The notes: a model not told the origin generated them from the sequence alone. Positions 19,267 to 27,687 are shown, numbered from the stretch's first letter. The stretch is DNA of 56,531 nt from an uncultured Lachnospiraceae bacterium (GCA_934351835.1 CAKRJP010000016.1:1-56531), one strand, 5' to 3'. Made by a program: numbers and translations.

Positions 19267-19341
19267 TCGGGGTGACAGGATTCGAACCTGCGACCTCCTG
19301 GTCCCAAACCAGGCGCTCTAGCCAAGCTGAGCCACACCCCG
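19267..19341 (-). tRNA. tRNA-Pro (anticodon TGG)
   Basis: Acceptor CGGGGTG/CACCCCG, discriminator A, anticodon loop TTTGGGA. First gene of the tRNA operon. Confidence 0.95.
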
Positions 19342-19383
19342 AAGGCTTTGTGTCATTCGCTGTATCTCCGTGACACAATAGCT

Positions 19384-19412
19384 ATTATATAGCAGTGTTC
19401 CCTATATGTCAA
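19384..19412 (-). promoter_or_regulatory. Consensus promoter of the tRNA operon
   Basis: On the minus strand a perfect TTGACA, 17 bases, perfect TATAAT, about 43 bases before tRNA-Pro. Confidence 0.9.
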
Positions 19413-19442
19413 CAACTTTTTTCACTTTTTTCAAAAAAGTTT

Positions 19443-19922
19443 TTACAGGTACTTTATCTCCGCCTTCACAGGTTTGCCCCTGGATATATCCATCACGATA
19501 TAACTTGGTCTGCGTCCCTCCTGACGAGGATATCTCAAGCTCCCCGGGTTCATGACCAACACCCCTTCCTTCTCATGAATAGATGGGCGGTGTGTATGTC
19601 CATACAATGCGATGTCTGCCTGACGCAGTCTTGCTTCCCGTAGAAGATGTTCTTCTCCCATAGACACATAATATCCATGCCCATGCGTCATAAAAATCCG
19701 GTGTCCTTCTAATTTTATCTCTTTATCCGACGGAAGTTGTGCAAAAAAATCATTGTTTCCTTTTACGATATGAACCGGGCAGTCTACAACCGCCTCAATG
19801 TAATCATCGCCGCCCTCCACATCTCCAAGGTGCAATAGCATATCAAACGGCTCTTCTTTTTCTATTGCCATATCCAGGCTCCCATGTCCGCCATGGGTAT
19901 CACTTACTATCAGTACCTTCAT
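19443..19922 (-). CDS. YfcE/MJ0936-type metallophosphodiesterase
   Basis: A 159-residue small phosphodiesterase with VSDTHGG, LHLGDVEG, GNNDF, MTHGH and YGHTHRP, the complete two-metal site. Cytoplasmic. Last gene of an operon with the RdgB-type pyrophosphatase (2-base gap) and the RNA methyltransferase. Confidence 0.9.
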   Translation of the reverse strand: MKVLIVSDTHGGHGSLDMAIEKEEPFDMLLHLGDVEGGDDYIEAVVDCPVHIVKGNNDFFAQLPSDKEIKLEGHRIFMTHGHGYYVSMGEEHLLREARLRQADIALYGHTHRPSIHEKEGVLVMNPGSLRYPRQEGRRPSYIVMDISRGKPVKAEIKYL

Positions 19923-19924
19923 CC

Positions 19925-20548
19925 TTAACCCCTGCTCGCTCTCTCTTCCAGTATCTTTCGCATCTTTCTAAGCCCTTCACCTCTATGACTCAGTTCATTC
20001 TTCTTCTCCGGCGAAACTTCCGCACTGGTGCATCCATATTCCGGCAAAAAGAAGATCGGATCATAACCAAATCCATTTTTCCCTGCGATCTCATGCCCTA
20101 TGATACCTTCCATCGTTCCTCTGACAACCTCACTACTCTCGTCCGGAAGTATCGCCGCGATCGCGCACACAAATCTGGCAGTACGTTTCTCATCCGGAAC
20201 TCCTTCCAGACGGTCTAATAACGCCTGATTCTTGATATCATAAGAAGTATCTTCTCCCATATATCTTGCAGAATAAATTCCCGGCTCTTTATTCAGGTAA
20301 TCGATCTCAAGTCCGGAATCATCCGCCATTACAACTGCATTTTTATACTCCGGAATCCCATGTGCGATTTTTGCGATCTCTGTCGCCTTAATCAGAGCAT
20401 TCTCCTCAAATGTTGTCCCGTCTTCCACAACATCTGCCTGGATCCCCGCTTCTTTCTGGGATAATATCCTGCATCCAAGATCCTTAAGAATCATACGGAT
20501 TTCTATCATTTTATTTTTATTTCCTGTCGCAAATATAATCGTATCCAT
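19925..20548 (-). CDS. rdgB: dITP/XTP pyrophosphatase (RdgB/HAM1 family)
   Basis: About 207 residues. TGNKNKMIEI at the N-terminus, DDSGLEID with the catalytic acid, PGIYSARY, GFGYDPIF and the C-terminal LSHRGEGL are the family's marks. It hydrolyses non-canonical purine nucleotides to their monophosphates. The ATG at 20548 follows GAGG by 8 bases; the TTG in front of it is a poorer start. The gene sits between the RNA methyltransferase and the phosphodiesterase. Confidence 0.95.
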   Translation of the reverse strand: MDTIIFATGNKNKMIEIRMILKDLGCRILSQKEAGIQADVVEDGTTFEENALIKATEIAKIAHGIPEYKNAVVMADDSGLEIDYLNKEPGIYSARYMGEDTSYDIKNQALLDRLEGVPDEKRTARFVCAIAAILPDESSEVVRGTMEGIIGHEIAGKNGFGYDPIFFLPEYGCTSAEVSPEKKNELSHRGEGLRKMRKILEERASRG

Positions 20549-20561
20549 CAAATTCGCCTCT

Positions 20562-21722
20562 CTATCTCTCGTCTGCCCGCGGTTTTCTCGGTGGTTTTGG
20601 TCCCAAAAACTGGTAAAAATACGTCTTCAGCATACCATTATAAATCTTCCGGTTCTTATCTGCCTTGCGTCCGAAATATTTTTCTGCCTCATCATATGAT
20701 GTAATCATATACGCCGACCAGGTATCCAGCTCTTTGAAGCTCTTTCCAAATGCCTGATAAATCGGCGGCAGTGTACTTTTATCCTCCAAGCGCTCACCAT
20801 ACGGTGGATTTGTGATGATAAAGCCATATTTCTTCGGATGGCTTAAATCTTTTACATCCCTCTCCTGAAAATGGATCAGATGGTCCACGCCTGCTTCTCT
20901 GGCATTCCGTCTCGCAATCTTGATCACCGAGCCATCTACATCATAGCCCTGGATATCTACTTCTACATCATCTTCTACCAGATCATTAGCCTCTTCTATC
21001 GTCTCGTACCACAATTTCTTCGGAATAAAATTCGTCCATTTTTCTGCAGTAAATGATCGATTCATACCCGGCGCAATATTAGCTGCCATCATCGCTGCTT
21101 CTATCGGAAATGTACCACTTCCACAGAACGGATCCACAAAAATACGGTCTTTCCTCCATGGAGTCAGCATGATCAGTGATGCCGCCAGAGTCTCTGTAAT
21201 CGGAGCCTTGCCGGAAACCTCCCGGTATCCTCTCTTATGTAAAGAAACTCCCGAAGAATCAATGCCCACCGTCACAATATCTTTTTTCAAAAATACCCGG
21301 ACCGGATATGCTGCCCCGTTTTCCTCAAACCAGCTAATGCCATAGTATTCCTGAAGACGTCTTACCATTGCCTTTTTCATAATTGACTGAATATCCGAAG
21401 GACTGAACAGCTTACTTTTTACCGAAGCAGCCTTCGCCACCCAGAATTTACCGTCCTTTGGAATATAGTTCTCCCACGGAAGCGCCCTTGTCTTCTCAAA
21501 CAATTCATCAAAAGTCTCTGCCTTAAAGCTTCCTACCTTCACCAGGATTCTTTCTGCGGTGCGAAGGAATATATTTGCCCGACAGATTGCTTCTGCATCT
21601 CCCAGGAATGTAACTCTTCCATCTTCTACTTCAGAAATATCATATCCCAGATCTATGATTTCTCGTTTCAGTACAGCTTCCAGTCCAAAATGACAGGGAG
21701 CGATCAATTCTATCATCTTCAT
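20562..21722 (-). CDS. THUMP-domain class I SAM-dependent RNA methyltransferase
   Basis: About 386 residues. The N-terminal THUMP/ferredoxin-like RNA-binding region (~1-155) precedes a Rossmann methyltransferase with DPFCGSGTF as the SAM motif and TNPPYGERL as the catalytic NPPY. This is the RlmL-N/YpsC arrangement for N2-methylguanosine in 23S rRNA. The ATG at 21722 follows GGAG by 6 bases; the upstream TTG at 21734 lies before this ribosome site. First gene of a three-gene operon. Confidence 0.9.
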   Translation of the reverse strand: MKMIELIAPCHFGLEAVLKREIIDLGYDISEVEDGRVTFLGDAEAICRANIFLRTAERILVKVGSFKAETFDELFEKTRALPWENYIPKDGKFWVAKAASVKSKLFSPSDIQSIMKKAMVRRLQEYYGISWFEENGAAYPVRVFLKKDIVTVGIDSSGVSLHKRGYREVSGKAPITETLAASLIMLTPWRKDRIFVDPFCGSGTFPIEAAMMAANIAPGMNRSFTAEKWTNFIPKKLWYETIEEANDLVEDDVEVDIQGYDVDGSVIKIARRNAREAGVDHLIHFQERDVKDLSHPKKYGFIITNPPYGERLEDKSTLPPIYQAFGKSFKELDTWSAYMITSYDEAEKYFGRKADKNRKIYNGMLKTYFYQFLGPKPPRKPRADER

Positions 21723-21766
21723 ACATTTCTCCAATTTGTGCTTGTTTCTTTGCTAAATCTTTCTTT

Positions 21767-21795
21767 ATTATAACGTCCGACTAGGATTCTGGCAA
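21767..21795 (-). promoter_or_regulatory. Promoter of the RNA methyltransferase operon
   Basis: TTGCCA, 17 bases, TATAAT on the minus strand. Confidence 0.75.
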
Positions 21796-21822
21796 CATGG
21801 AATGTCTCCGGTTACGCAACAA

Positions 21823-21865
21823 CCCGGAGACTATGCTCCCTCACATAGTCTCCGGGCCATTTTTT
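21823..21865. terminator. Hairpin with a U-run on the plus strand, after the small Asn/Ser-rich gene
   Basis: CCCGGAGACTATG pairs perfectly with CATAGTCTCCGGG over an 8-base loop. The T-run (TTTTTT) is on the plus-strand side, although the nearest gene to end is on the minus strand. A third arm, GTCTCCGG at 21804-21811, can compete for the same partner. Confidence 0.65.
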
Positions 21866-21879
21866 ACATTTCCGCTTGC

Positions 21880-22080
21880 CTAGTATTTGTCGCTCTCATC
21901 ACTGTAATTCTTCTTAGAAGTATCTGATCCATTTTTATCAGAATAGTTTGAGGCATTCTTAGAAGTATTCTTTCCATAAGAATTTTTGTTCCCCATACCT
22001 GCTTTTGAAGCATTTTTATCAGATGCATTCTGATTGTATGAATCCTGTGAGTTGTTTGATGAACTATAATTTTTAGCCAT
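21880..22080 (-). CDS. Small Asn/Ser/Lys/Asp-rich protein, unknown function
   Basis: A 66-residue low-complexity protein, mostly Ser, Asn, Lys and Asp with scattered Tyr and no Cys, Trp or hydrophobic core. AGGAGG lies 7 bases before the ATG, so it is very likely translated. It stands alone between hairpins. Composition recalls small spore or stress-type disordered proteins, but no SASP motif is present and I do not recognise a family. Confidence 0.7.
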   Translation of the reverse strand: MAKNYSSSNNSQDSYNQNASDKNASKAGMGNKNSYGKNTSKNASNYSDKNGSDTSKKNYSDESDKY

Positions 22081-22230
22081 GTTGATTCCTCCTAATCATT
22101 TTTGCTACAAAAACTATTGTGTCCATCTATTTTTTTATTATGTGTAATTTTTGATTTTTTCTAAAAAAACTTAAGGAATTTATAATTTTTTATCTTGCTT
22201 TTTATGCTTTCCTATATTATACTAATTCAT

Positions 22231-22250
22231 GTAGAAAGAACACTTTCTAC
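22231..22250. promoter_or_regulatory. Inverted repeat upstream of the small Asn/Ser-rich gene
   Basis: GTAGAAAG aaca CTTTCTAC. It lies just upstream of a TATAAT on the minus strand (near 22217-22222), where a -35 box would be, so it could be an operator. The rest of 22081-22280 is AT-rich leader. Confidence 0.4.
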
Positions 22251-22280
22251 GACCCCTTATTAATTATTTATACTCCCCTC

Positions 22281-22311
22281 AAAAGACCGATGGCTCCCCC
22301 ATCGGTCTTTT
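22281..22311. terminator. Bidirectional terminator after the DUF1700 gene
   Basis: AAAAGACCGATG / CATCGGTCTTTT with a 7-base loop. Confidence 0.85.
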
Positions 22312-22351
22312 ACTTTATCTTTATTATTTTCTTTCCTGCCGCAAATTGTTC

Positions 22352-22810
22352 TCATCGTCGATTTGTGAAAATCTGAATCAACACAATAATCAATAAAACC
22401 GGCACAATGATCGGAGCCAGCAAACTGATGATCCCACCGATCACAGCTATGATCAAGATCAAAACTCCTATAATTCCAAGAATCAGCAAGACCTTCTTCC
22501 AGCCTTCCATCTTAAATATATGCACATTATTTCCATAATTATCGGAAGCCTGATCATATCCTTCATAACCCGAATCGTATGTCTTCCTCTGACGCTTTAC
22601 TTCTTTTTGTCCTTCCACAGAGTCTATGATTGTTCTGGCGATCACCCACGGATCCCCCAGTTCCTCAATCACTTCCGCTTCACTCCTGCCCTTGTTTACT
22701 TCTTCCTGAATATAATTATTATAATAATCTACATTCTCCTGTATTACAGATCCGCTGAGGTCATTTCCTAATGCCGATCTCAGTTTTTCCAAAAATTCAC
22801 TTCGTGTCAT
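22352..22810 (-). CDS. DUF1700 (HAAS-domain) membrane protein
   Basis: A 152-residue protein. The N-terminal HAAS helical domain (MTRSEFLEKLRSAL...EELGDPWVIA) is followed by a linker and two hydrophobic segments (~105-125 and 128-145). AGGAGG precedes the ATG. Family members usually follow a PadR-type repressor gene; here no PadR gene is adjacent. Function unknown; probably membrane sensing or cell-envelope regulation. Confidence 0.82.
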   Translation of the reverse strand: MTRSEFLEKLRSALGNDLSGSVIQENVDYYNNYIQEEVNKGRSEAEVIEELGDPWVIARTIIDSVEGQKEVKRQRKTYDSGYEGYDQASDNYGNNVHIFKMEGWKKVLLILGIIGVLILIIAVIGGIISLLAPIIVPVLLIIVLIQIFTNRR

Positions 22811-22847
22811 CTGTTCCTCCTGTTAGAGATTTATTCTATACAAATCA

Positions 22848-22925
22848 CCAGAAGTGCCAACGGCACATTCTGGGATTGCAGGCGGTCGTCAAGGTCTCTG
22901 GCAAGCCCGGACTTTGACTCGTCGC
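22848..22925. other. Structured intergenic element, possible RNA or palindromic repeat
   Basis: Two nested hairpins in a row. The first is CCAGAA...TTCTGG with inner TGCC/GGCA. The second has GGCG...CGCC enclosing GTCAAGGTC/GACTTTGAC around a 13-base loop. The inner stem is complete with a G-U pair only if read as plus-strand RNA. It overlaps a 65-codon minus-strand frame (22831-23028) that has no ribosome site and that I do not call a gene. Confidence 0.45.
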
Positions 22926-22929
22926 CATA

Positions 22930-22983
22930 CAAAAACCTTGGACTAAGAATATCACATAAATGTGATGATTCCAAGTCCAAGGT
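22930..22983 (-). terminator. Terminator after glutamine synthetase
   Basis: A long stem, ACCTTGGACT/AGTCCAAGGT, with inner GAAT/ATTC and ATCACAT/ATGTGAT, followed by TTTTT on the minus strand. Confidence 0.8.
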
Positions 22984-23031
22984 CCTTAATTTTTCCTGAT
23001 ATAAATATGAAGAAAGTATGTATTTCAATGC

Positions 23032-25143
23032 TTATACTTCAAAAATCAAATCTCCATAGGATGGCATTGGCCAGTCTTCTTTATCCACGATCATCTCCAA
23101 CGCATCCACAGGAGCGCGAAGGGCTGCCATTGCAGGTACAACATCAAAATGATAGTATTTTGCCTGCTCTTCTCCCTCATCCATCGCAGATGCCTTGTCT
23201 GTAACAATCTTCAGTGCATCTAATGCTTTCTGTGTCTCAACAAGCAGTTCTGATACTTCTTTTAATACTTCTGTCTGTACAACCGGTTCAACGCCTGCTG
23301 CCTTTACAGAAAGGATCGTATCTGCCAGAGTCTTTGTAGATTTCATGATTGCCGGCACGATCTGTTTGCTTGCCATATCGATCATCGTGCGGGCTTCAAT
23401 ATTGATTGCTTTTGCATAGTTCTCGTATTTAATCTCGGCACGGGACTCAAGTTCTGCTTTTGTAAATACTTTGAACTTCTCGAACATTGCAACATTCTCT
23501 TCTTTTATAAGTGCCGGAATCGCCTCTACCATAGATTTGATATTCGGAAGTCCGCGTCTCTCGGCCTCTTCTACCCACTCATCAGAGTATCCGTTTCCAT
23601 TAAATACGATTCTCTGGTGATCTGTGAGATACTGTTTGATCAGATCATGTACTGCCAGATCAAAGTCTTCTGCTTTCTCTAATACATCACATGCATCTGC
23701 AAATGCTTCTGCTACGATAGTATTCAGCACTACATTTGGTCCTGCAATAGAATCACGGGAACCTACCATACGGAACTCAAATTTGTTACCTGTAAATGCA
23801 AATGGTGATGTTCTGTTACGATCTGTTGCATCTTTATTTACATTCGGAAGTGTACTTACACCCGTCTCAAGTTTTCCGCCTTTTAAGCTGTGGGTAGCGG
23901 AACCTGTGCTGATGAGCTGCTGCATAACATCCTCAAGCTGTTCTCCAAGAAATACTGAGATAATAGCCGGTGGTGCCTCGTTAGCTCCAAGTCTGTGATC
24001 ATTTCCAGGATCTGCTGCTGATTCGCGAAGCAGATCTGCATGCTCATCTACTGCTTTTAAGATACAAGCGAGTACCAGAAGGAACTGAATATTCTCATGC
24101 GGTGTCTTTCCCGGCTCTAATAAATTAATTCCATCATCTGTTGTAATAGACCAGTTGTTATGTTTACCGGAACCATTCACACCTGCAAACGGTTTCTCAT
24201 GAAGCAGACACTTCATACCATGCTGGCAAGCCACTCTCTTTAAAGTCTGCATTACCAGATGGTTATGGTCAACTGCAACATTCGCCTCTGCATAGATCGG
24301 TGCCAGCTCATGCTGTGCCGGAGCCACTTCATTATGCTGTGTCTTAGCTGTTACGCCAACTTTCCACAGTTCAACGTTAACATCTTTCATAAATCCCGCA
24401 ATTCTCTGACGAATTGTTCCGAAATAATGATCATCCAATTCCTGACCTTTCGGAGGCATTGCTCCAAACAATGTACGTCCTGTATAGATAAGGTCTTTTC
24501 TCTTCATAAACTTCTCTGCATCCACCAGGAAATATTCCTGCTCAGGACCCACTGAAGGTGTTACCTTCTTAGATGTTGTATTTCCAAATAATTTAATCAG
24601 TCTTAATGACTCTTTATTAATTGCTTCCATAGAACGGAGAAGCGGTGTCTTCTGATCCAGTGCCTCTCCTGTATAGGAACAGAAAGCTGTAGGGATACAA
24701 AGCGTAGCTCCTGCTGCGTCATGTCTTACAAACGCCGGCGAAGTACAATCCCATGCAGTATAGCCTCTGGCCTCAAATGTTGCTCTAAGTCCTCCTGACG
24801 GGAATGAAGATGCATCAGGCTCTCCTTTGATCAGTTCTTTACCTGAAAAGCTCATCAACACCTTACCATTCGGTAATGGTGACGAAATGAAAGAATCATG
24901 CTTCTCAGCAGTCACACCTGTTAATGGCTGGAACCAGTGTGTAAAATGTGTCGCACCTTTTTCAATTGCCCACTCTTTCATCTCGTGTGCAATAACATCT
25001 GCTGTTGCGAGGTCAAGATCCTTTCCTTCTTCAATTGTCTTCTTAAGATCTTTGTATACTTTCTTAGGCAGACGTTCCTGCATCACAGAATCGTTAAATA
25101 CGTCTTCGCCAAAAATCTCTGCCACATTAATTGCTTCGCTCAT
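23032..25143 (-). CDS. glnN: Glutamine synthetase type III
   Basis: A 703-residue protein of the expected GSIII length. It has GPEQEYFLVD, the FAGVNGSGKHNNWS ATP/glutamate segment, and GANEAPPAIIS, plus the long C-terminal helical domain special to this type. It makes glutamine from glutamate, ammonia and ATP. It is monocistronic, with its own promoter and a stem terminator. Three 24-bp direct repeats lie over and upstream of its promoter. Confidence 0.96.
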   Translation of the reverse strand: MSEAINVAEIFGEDVFNDSVMQERLPKKVYKDLKKTIEEGKDLDLATADVIAHEMKEWAIEKGATHFTHWFQPLTGVTAEKHDSFISSPLPNGKVLMSFSGKELIKGEPDASSFPSGGLRATFEARGYTAWDCTSPAFVRHDAAGATLCIPTAFCSYTGEALDQKTPLLRSMEAINKESLRLIKLFGNTTSKKVTPSVGPEQEYFLVDAEKFMKRKDLIYTGRTLFGAMPPKGQELDDHYFGTIRQRIAGFMKDVNVELWKVGVTAKTQHNEVAPAQHELAPIYAEANVAVDHNHLVMQTLKRVACQHGMKCLLHEKPFAGVNGSGKHNNWSITTDDGINLLEPGKTPHENIQFLLVLACILKAVDEHADLLRESAADPGNDHRLGANEAPPAIISVFLGEQLEDVMQQLISTGSATHSLKGGKLETGVSTLPNVNKDATDRNRTSPFAFTGNKFEFRMVGSRDSIAGPNVVLNTIVAEAFADACDVLEKAEDFDLAVHDLIKQYLTDHQRIVFNGNGYSDEWVEEAERRGLPNIKSMVEAIPALIKEENVAMFEKFKVFTKAELESRAEIKYENYAKAINIEARTMIDMASKQIVPAIMKSTKTLADTILSVKAAGVEPVVQTEVLKEVSELLVETQKALDALKIVTDKASAMDEGEEQAKYYHFDVVPAMAALRAPVDALEMIVDKEDWPMPSYGDLIFEV

Positions 25144-25210
25144 ATATCCTCTGCTCCCTTTCTTAATCTCTTAATCAATCTGTTTCACATTATAGCACAA
25201 GCTCGCTATA

Positions 25211-25240
25211 ATTATAACTGCATCTTCCCAGTTATGTAAA
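25211..25240 (-). promoter_or_regulatory. Promoter of the GSIII gene
   Basis: TTTACA, 18 bases, TATAAT on the minus strand. A second TATAAT at 25189-25194 lacks a good -35. Confidence 0.6.
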
Positions 25241-25285
25241 GAAGCATCTTCGCATTATATAAAGATCACATCTTCTAAATATGCG
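25221..25285. repeat. Three direct repeats of 24-bp period upstream of the GSIII gene
   Basis: CATCTTC begins at 25221, 25245 and 25269, exactly 24 bases apart. The first two units share CATCTTCnCAnTTATnTAAAGA; the third is partial. One unit contains the -35 box. Confidence 0.6.
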
Positions 25286-25286
25286 A

Positions 25287-25318
25287 AAAGGCGTTACCAC
25301 TTTCGCGGGAACGCCTTT
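25287..25318 (-). terminator. Terminator after fructose-bisphosphate aldolase
   Basis: AAAGGCGTT/AACGCCTTT stem; TTTT follows on the minus strand. Confidence 0.75.
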
Positions 25319-25388
25319 GTTCTTCTTATGCCAGTTAGTATAACTCAGTCATTCTAAAAAGGCAAGTAAAATTTCAAACCTTTTTGAA

Positions 25389-26357
25389 TTAAGCTTTTCC
25401 AGCACTTCCAAGTACATTATTAATCTTATGAGCAACCATATCTTTTACAGCCTGGCGAGCCGGTTTCAGATACTGACGTGGATCAAAGTGATCCGGATGT
25501 TCTACAAAGTGCTGACGGATAACGCCTGTCATTGCAAGACGGATGTCTGAGTCGATATTGATCTTACAAACTGATAATTCAGCAGCATGACGAAGCTCAT
25601 CTTCCGGAATACCAATAGCATCCGGCATATTTCCACCATACTGGTTAACCATCTTAACAAACTCCTGTGGTACTGATGAAGATCCATGAAGTACGATAGG
25701 GAATCCCGGGAGACGTTTTGTACACTCCTCTAATACGTCAAAACGAAGCGGAGGTGGTACTAAGATACCGTCTGCATTTCTTGTACACTGAGATGCTTTA
25801 AACTTGTAAGCTCCGTGAGATGTTCCGATAGCGATAGCCAGAGAGTCACAACCTGTTCTTGTTACGAACTCTTCAACTTCTTCCGGACGTGTATAGCTCT
25901 CTTTACCGTGCTCTACAACAACTTCATCCTCTACTCCGGCAAGTGTTCCAAGCTCTGCCTCTACTACAACACCATGTGCATGAGCATACTCTACAACCTG
26001 CTTTGTCAGTGCGATATTATCCTCAAATGATTTAGAAGAAGCATCGATCATAACAGATGTAAATCCACCGTCAATACAGCTCTTACACAGTTCAAAGCTG
26101 TCACCGTGATCCAGATGAAGAGCGATCGGAATGTCAGGATTCTCCTGAACAGCTGCTTCTACCAGTTTTACAAGATATGTGTGATTAGCGTAAGCACGCG
26201 CACCCTTAGATACCTGAAGGATAACCGGGCTCTTTAATTCTCCGGCAGCCTCTGTAATACCCTGAACGATCTCCATGTTGTTAACATTGAAAGCTCCAAC
26301 TGCGTATCCACCGTCATAAGCTTTTTTAAACATTTCAGTTGTTGTTACCAATCCCAT
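25389..26357 (-). CDS. fba: Class II fructose-bisphosphate aldolase
   Basis: A 322-residue zinc aldolase. The catalytic Asp and zinc His are in LHLDHGD, the other zinc His residues in GTSHGAYK and VLHGSS, and the conserved acid in VEAELG. It splits fructose-1,6-bisphosphate into two triose phosphates in glycolysis. Monocistronic, with a good promoter and terminator. It is a useful internal standard for the divergent relative at 45624-46541. Confidence 0.95.
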   Translation of the reverse strand: MGLVTTTEMFKKAYDGGYAVGAFNVNNMEIVQGITEAAGELKSPVILQVSKGARAYANHTYLVKLVEAAVQENPDIPIALHLDHGDSFELCKSCIDGGFTSVMIDASSKSFEDNIALTKQVVEYAHAHGVVVEAELGTLAGVEDEVVVEHGKESYTRPEEVEEFVTRTGCDSLAIAIGTSHGAYKFKASQCTRNADGILVPPPLRFDVLEECTKRLPGFPIVLHGSSSVPQEFVKMVNQYGGNMPDAIGIPEDELRHAAELSVCKINIDSDIRLAMTGVIRQHFVEHPDHFDPRQYLKPARQAVKDMVAHKINNVLGSAGKA

Positions 26358-26410
26358 AACTTATACCTTCTTTCTTAAAATGTTTCTTGGCTAATTTTTA
26401 ACACGAGTTC

Positions 26411-26439
26411 ATTATAGCCTACTTCTTCCAAAAACTCAA
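26411..26439 (-). promoter_or_regulatory. Promoter of the aldolase gene
   Basis: TTGAGT, 17 bases, TATAAT on the minus strand. Confidence 0.75.
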
Positions 26440-26476
26440 CAAAAAAAAGATGTGCGTATCCGAACATTTACAACGA

Positions 26477-26512
26477 CAAAAAACCTGACAATCTGCAACA
26501 GATTATCAGGTT
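26477..26512 (-). terminator. Terminator after tRNA-Glu
   Basis: On the minus strand AACCTGATAATCTG pairs with CAGATTGTCAGGTT, followed by a T-run. Confidence 0.85.
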
Positions 26513-26521
26513 AATCCTTAG

Positions 26522-26593
26522 TGACTCCGAGGGGAATCGAACCCCTGATTCCAGCGTGAGAGGCTAGCGTCTTGACCGCTTGACCACGGAGCC
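26522..26593 (-). tRNA. tRNA-Glu (anticodon CTC)
   Basis: Acceptor GGCTCCG/CGGAGTC with discriminator A; anticodon loop CTCTCAC; T-arm GGGGTTCGATTCCCC. Stand-alone gene with its own promoter and terminator. Confidence 0.93.
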
Positions 26594-26634
26594 AAATCTT
26601 ATGTTCTGTACTGCTCACTCGCGAGTACTTGCCT

Positions 26635-26663
26635 AGTATAGCAAGGTTTTTGCAAAAAGGCAA
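26635..26663 (-). promoter_or_regulatory. Promoter of tRNA-Glu
   Basis: TTGCCT, 17 bases, TATACT on the minus strand. Confidence 0.65.
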
Positions 26664-26704
26664 GTACTTTTTTATATTTTTTTGTTTTTTTTCGTTTTTC
26701 GTGT

Positions 26705-27646
26705 TTATTCGTCCTCTTCCTGCACTTTTTCGCTGATATCCGGAAGGGATTTCTTTGGTACCATAATCTCCAACTGTTGTTTTAAATTGTCAATAACTAC
26801 TTCATCATGCGATCCGCCGTATTCTCCGTCCAATGTCCACGGAATCTCCTCAATCGACTCAAACTCAATATGACCACTGCGGAAAGTGTACATATGCTTG
26901 GTATCCACCTGTTCGATCAGAAGTGCTGCAATGATTTCCTGAAGTTCGATCGGATTCTTTGGTTTATGGATCAGCGTCACTTCAAAAAGCCCGTCATCAA
27001 ATACAACATTTTTCCCAACCATATTACGGAACCCACCTACAGATTTGGAGTTGGTTACCATTCCGTAGATAAATTCATCCTCTATGCTCTCACCATCATG
27101 TGTCACTTTAATTCTGTATGATGGCACATTAAACAGACGCTTAGTGCCCTCCAGCACATATGCCAGATGTCCCAGGACATTCTTTAACTCCTGATTAGTC
27201 TCATATGACACATCGGTAAACAAACCAAATGCAGCTATATATACAAAGATGCTGTCGTTAAATTTTCCGACATCGCAGTTAAATACACTTCCGTTCACTG
27301 CATTGTCTGCTGCCTTTAGAATTCCCCTCGGAATATGAAGGCTGCTGGCAAAATCATTGGTCGTTCCTGCCGGAATGTATCCTACCGGTTTTCTCTCCTC
27401 CGGTTTTCTCTCCATCATTCCGGTCACGATCTCATCAATCGTTCCGTCTCCGCCACTGCAGACGATCAGATCATACTTATCTGCCTGATATTCCACGATC
27501 TTCTTGTATCCATCCTGGTAAGCCTGTGTCGGATATGCCACTACTTCATAACCTGCTTTTACAAAAATATCCAACACATCTGATAAATGTGGTTTTAAAA
27601 GTTCTTTTCCTGCATGCGGATTGTACACAAACAACATACGTTTCAT
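26705..27646 (-). CDS. Diacylglycerol-kinase family lipid kinase (YegS/BmrU type)
   Basis: About 313 residues with NPHAGK at the N-terminus, the nucleotide-binding CSGGDGTIDE and AGTTNDFA, and a C-terminal beta domain. Such enzymes phosphorylate diacylglycerol or related lipids at the membrane. The ATG at 27646 follows GAGGTG by 6 bases; the longer frame upstream (to 27721) crosses the promoter and should not be used. Acidic C-terminus. Exact lipid substrate unknown. Confidence 0.9.
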   Translation of the reverse strand: MKRMLFVYNPHAGKELLKPHLSDVLDIFVKAGYEVVAYPTQAYQDGYKKIVEYQADKYDLIVCSGGDGTIDEIVTGMMERKPEERKPVGYIPAGTTNDFASSLHIPRGILKAADNAVNGSVFNCDVGKFNDSIFVYIAAFGLFTDVSYETNQELKNVLGHLAYVLEGTKRLFNVPSYRIKVTHDGESIEDEFIYGMVTNSKSVGGFRNMVGKNVVFDDGLFEVTLIHKPKNPIELQEIIAALLIEQVDTKHMYTFRSGHIEFESIEEIPWTLDGEYGGSHDEVVIDNLKQQLEIMVPKKSLPDISEKVQEEDE

Positions 27647-27687
27647 ATCTATCACCTCTTCCAAAATATTTCCTTGCCAAACGCACC

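Noticed and set aside
18660..19370. Several plus-strand frames through the tRNA cluster (18665-19373)
   Set aside because: They are antisense reads of tRNA genes.
22831..23028. A 65-codon minus-strand frame after the glutamine synthetase gene
   Set aside because: It has no ribosome site, its sequence is largely hairpin arms, and it reads through the synthetase terminator. Treated as a structured element instead.
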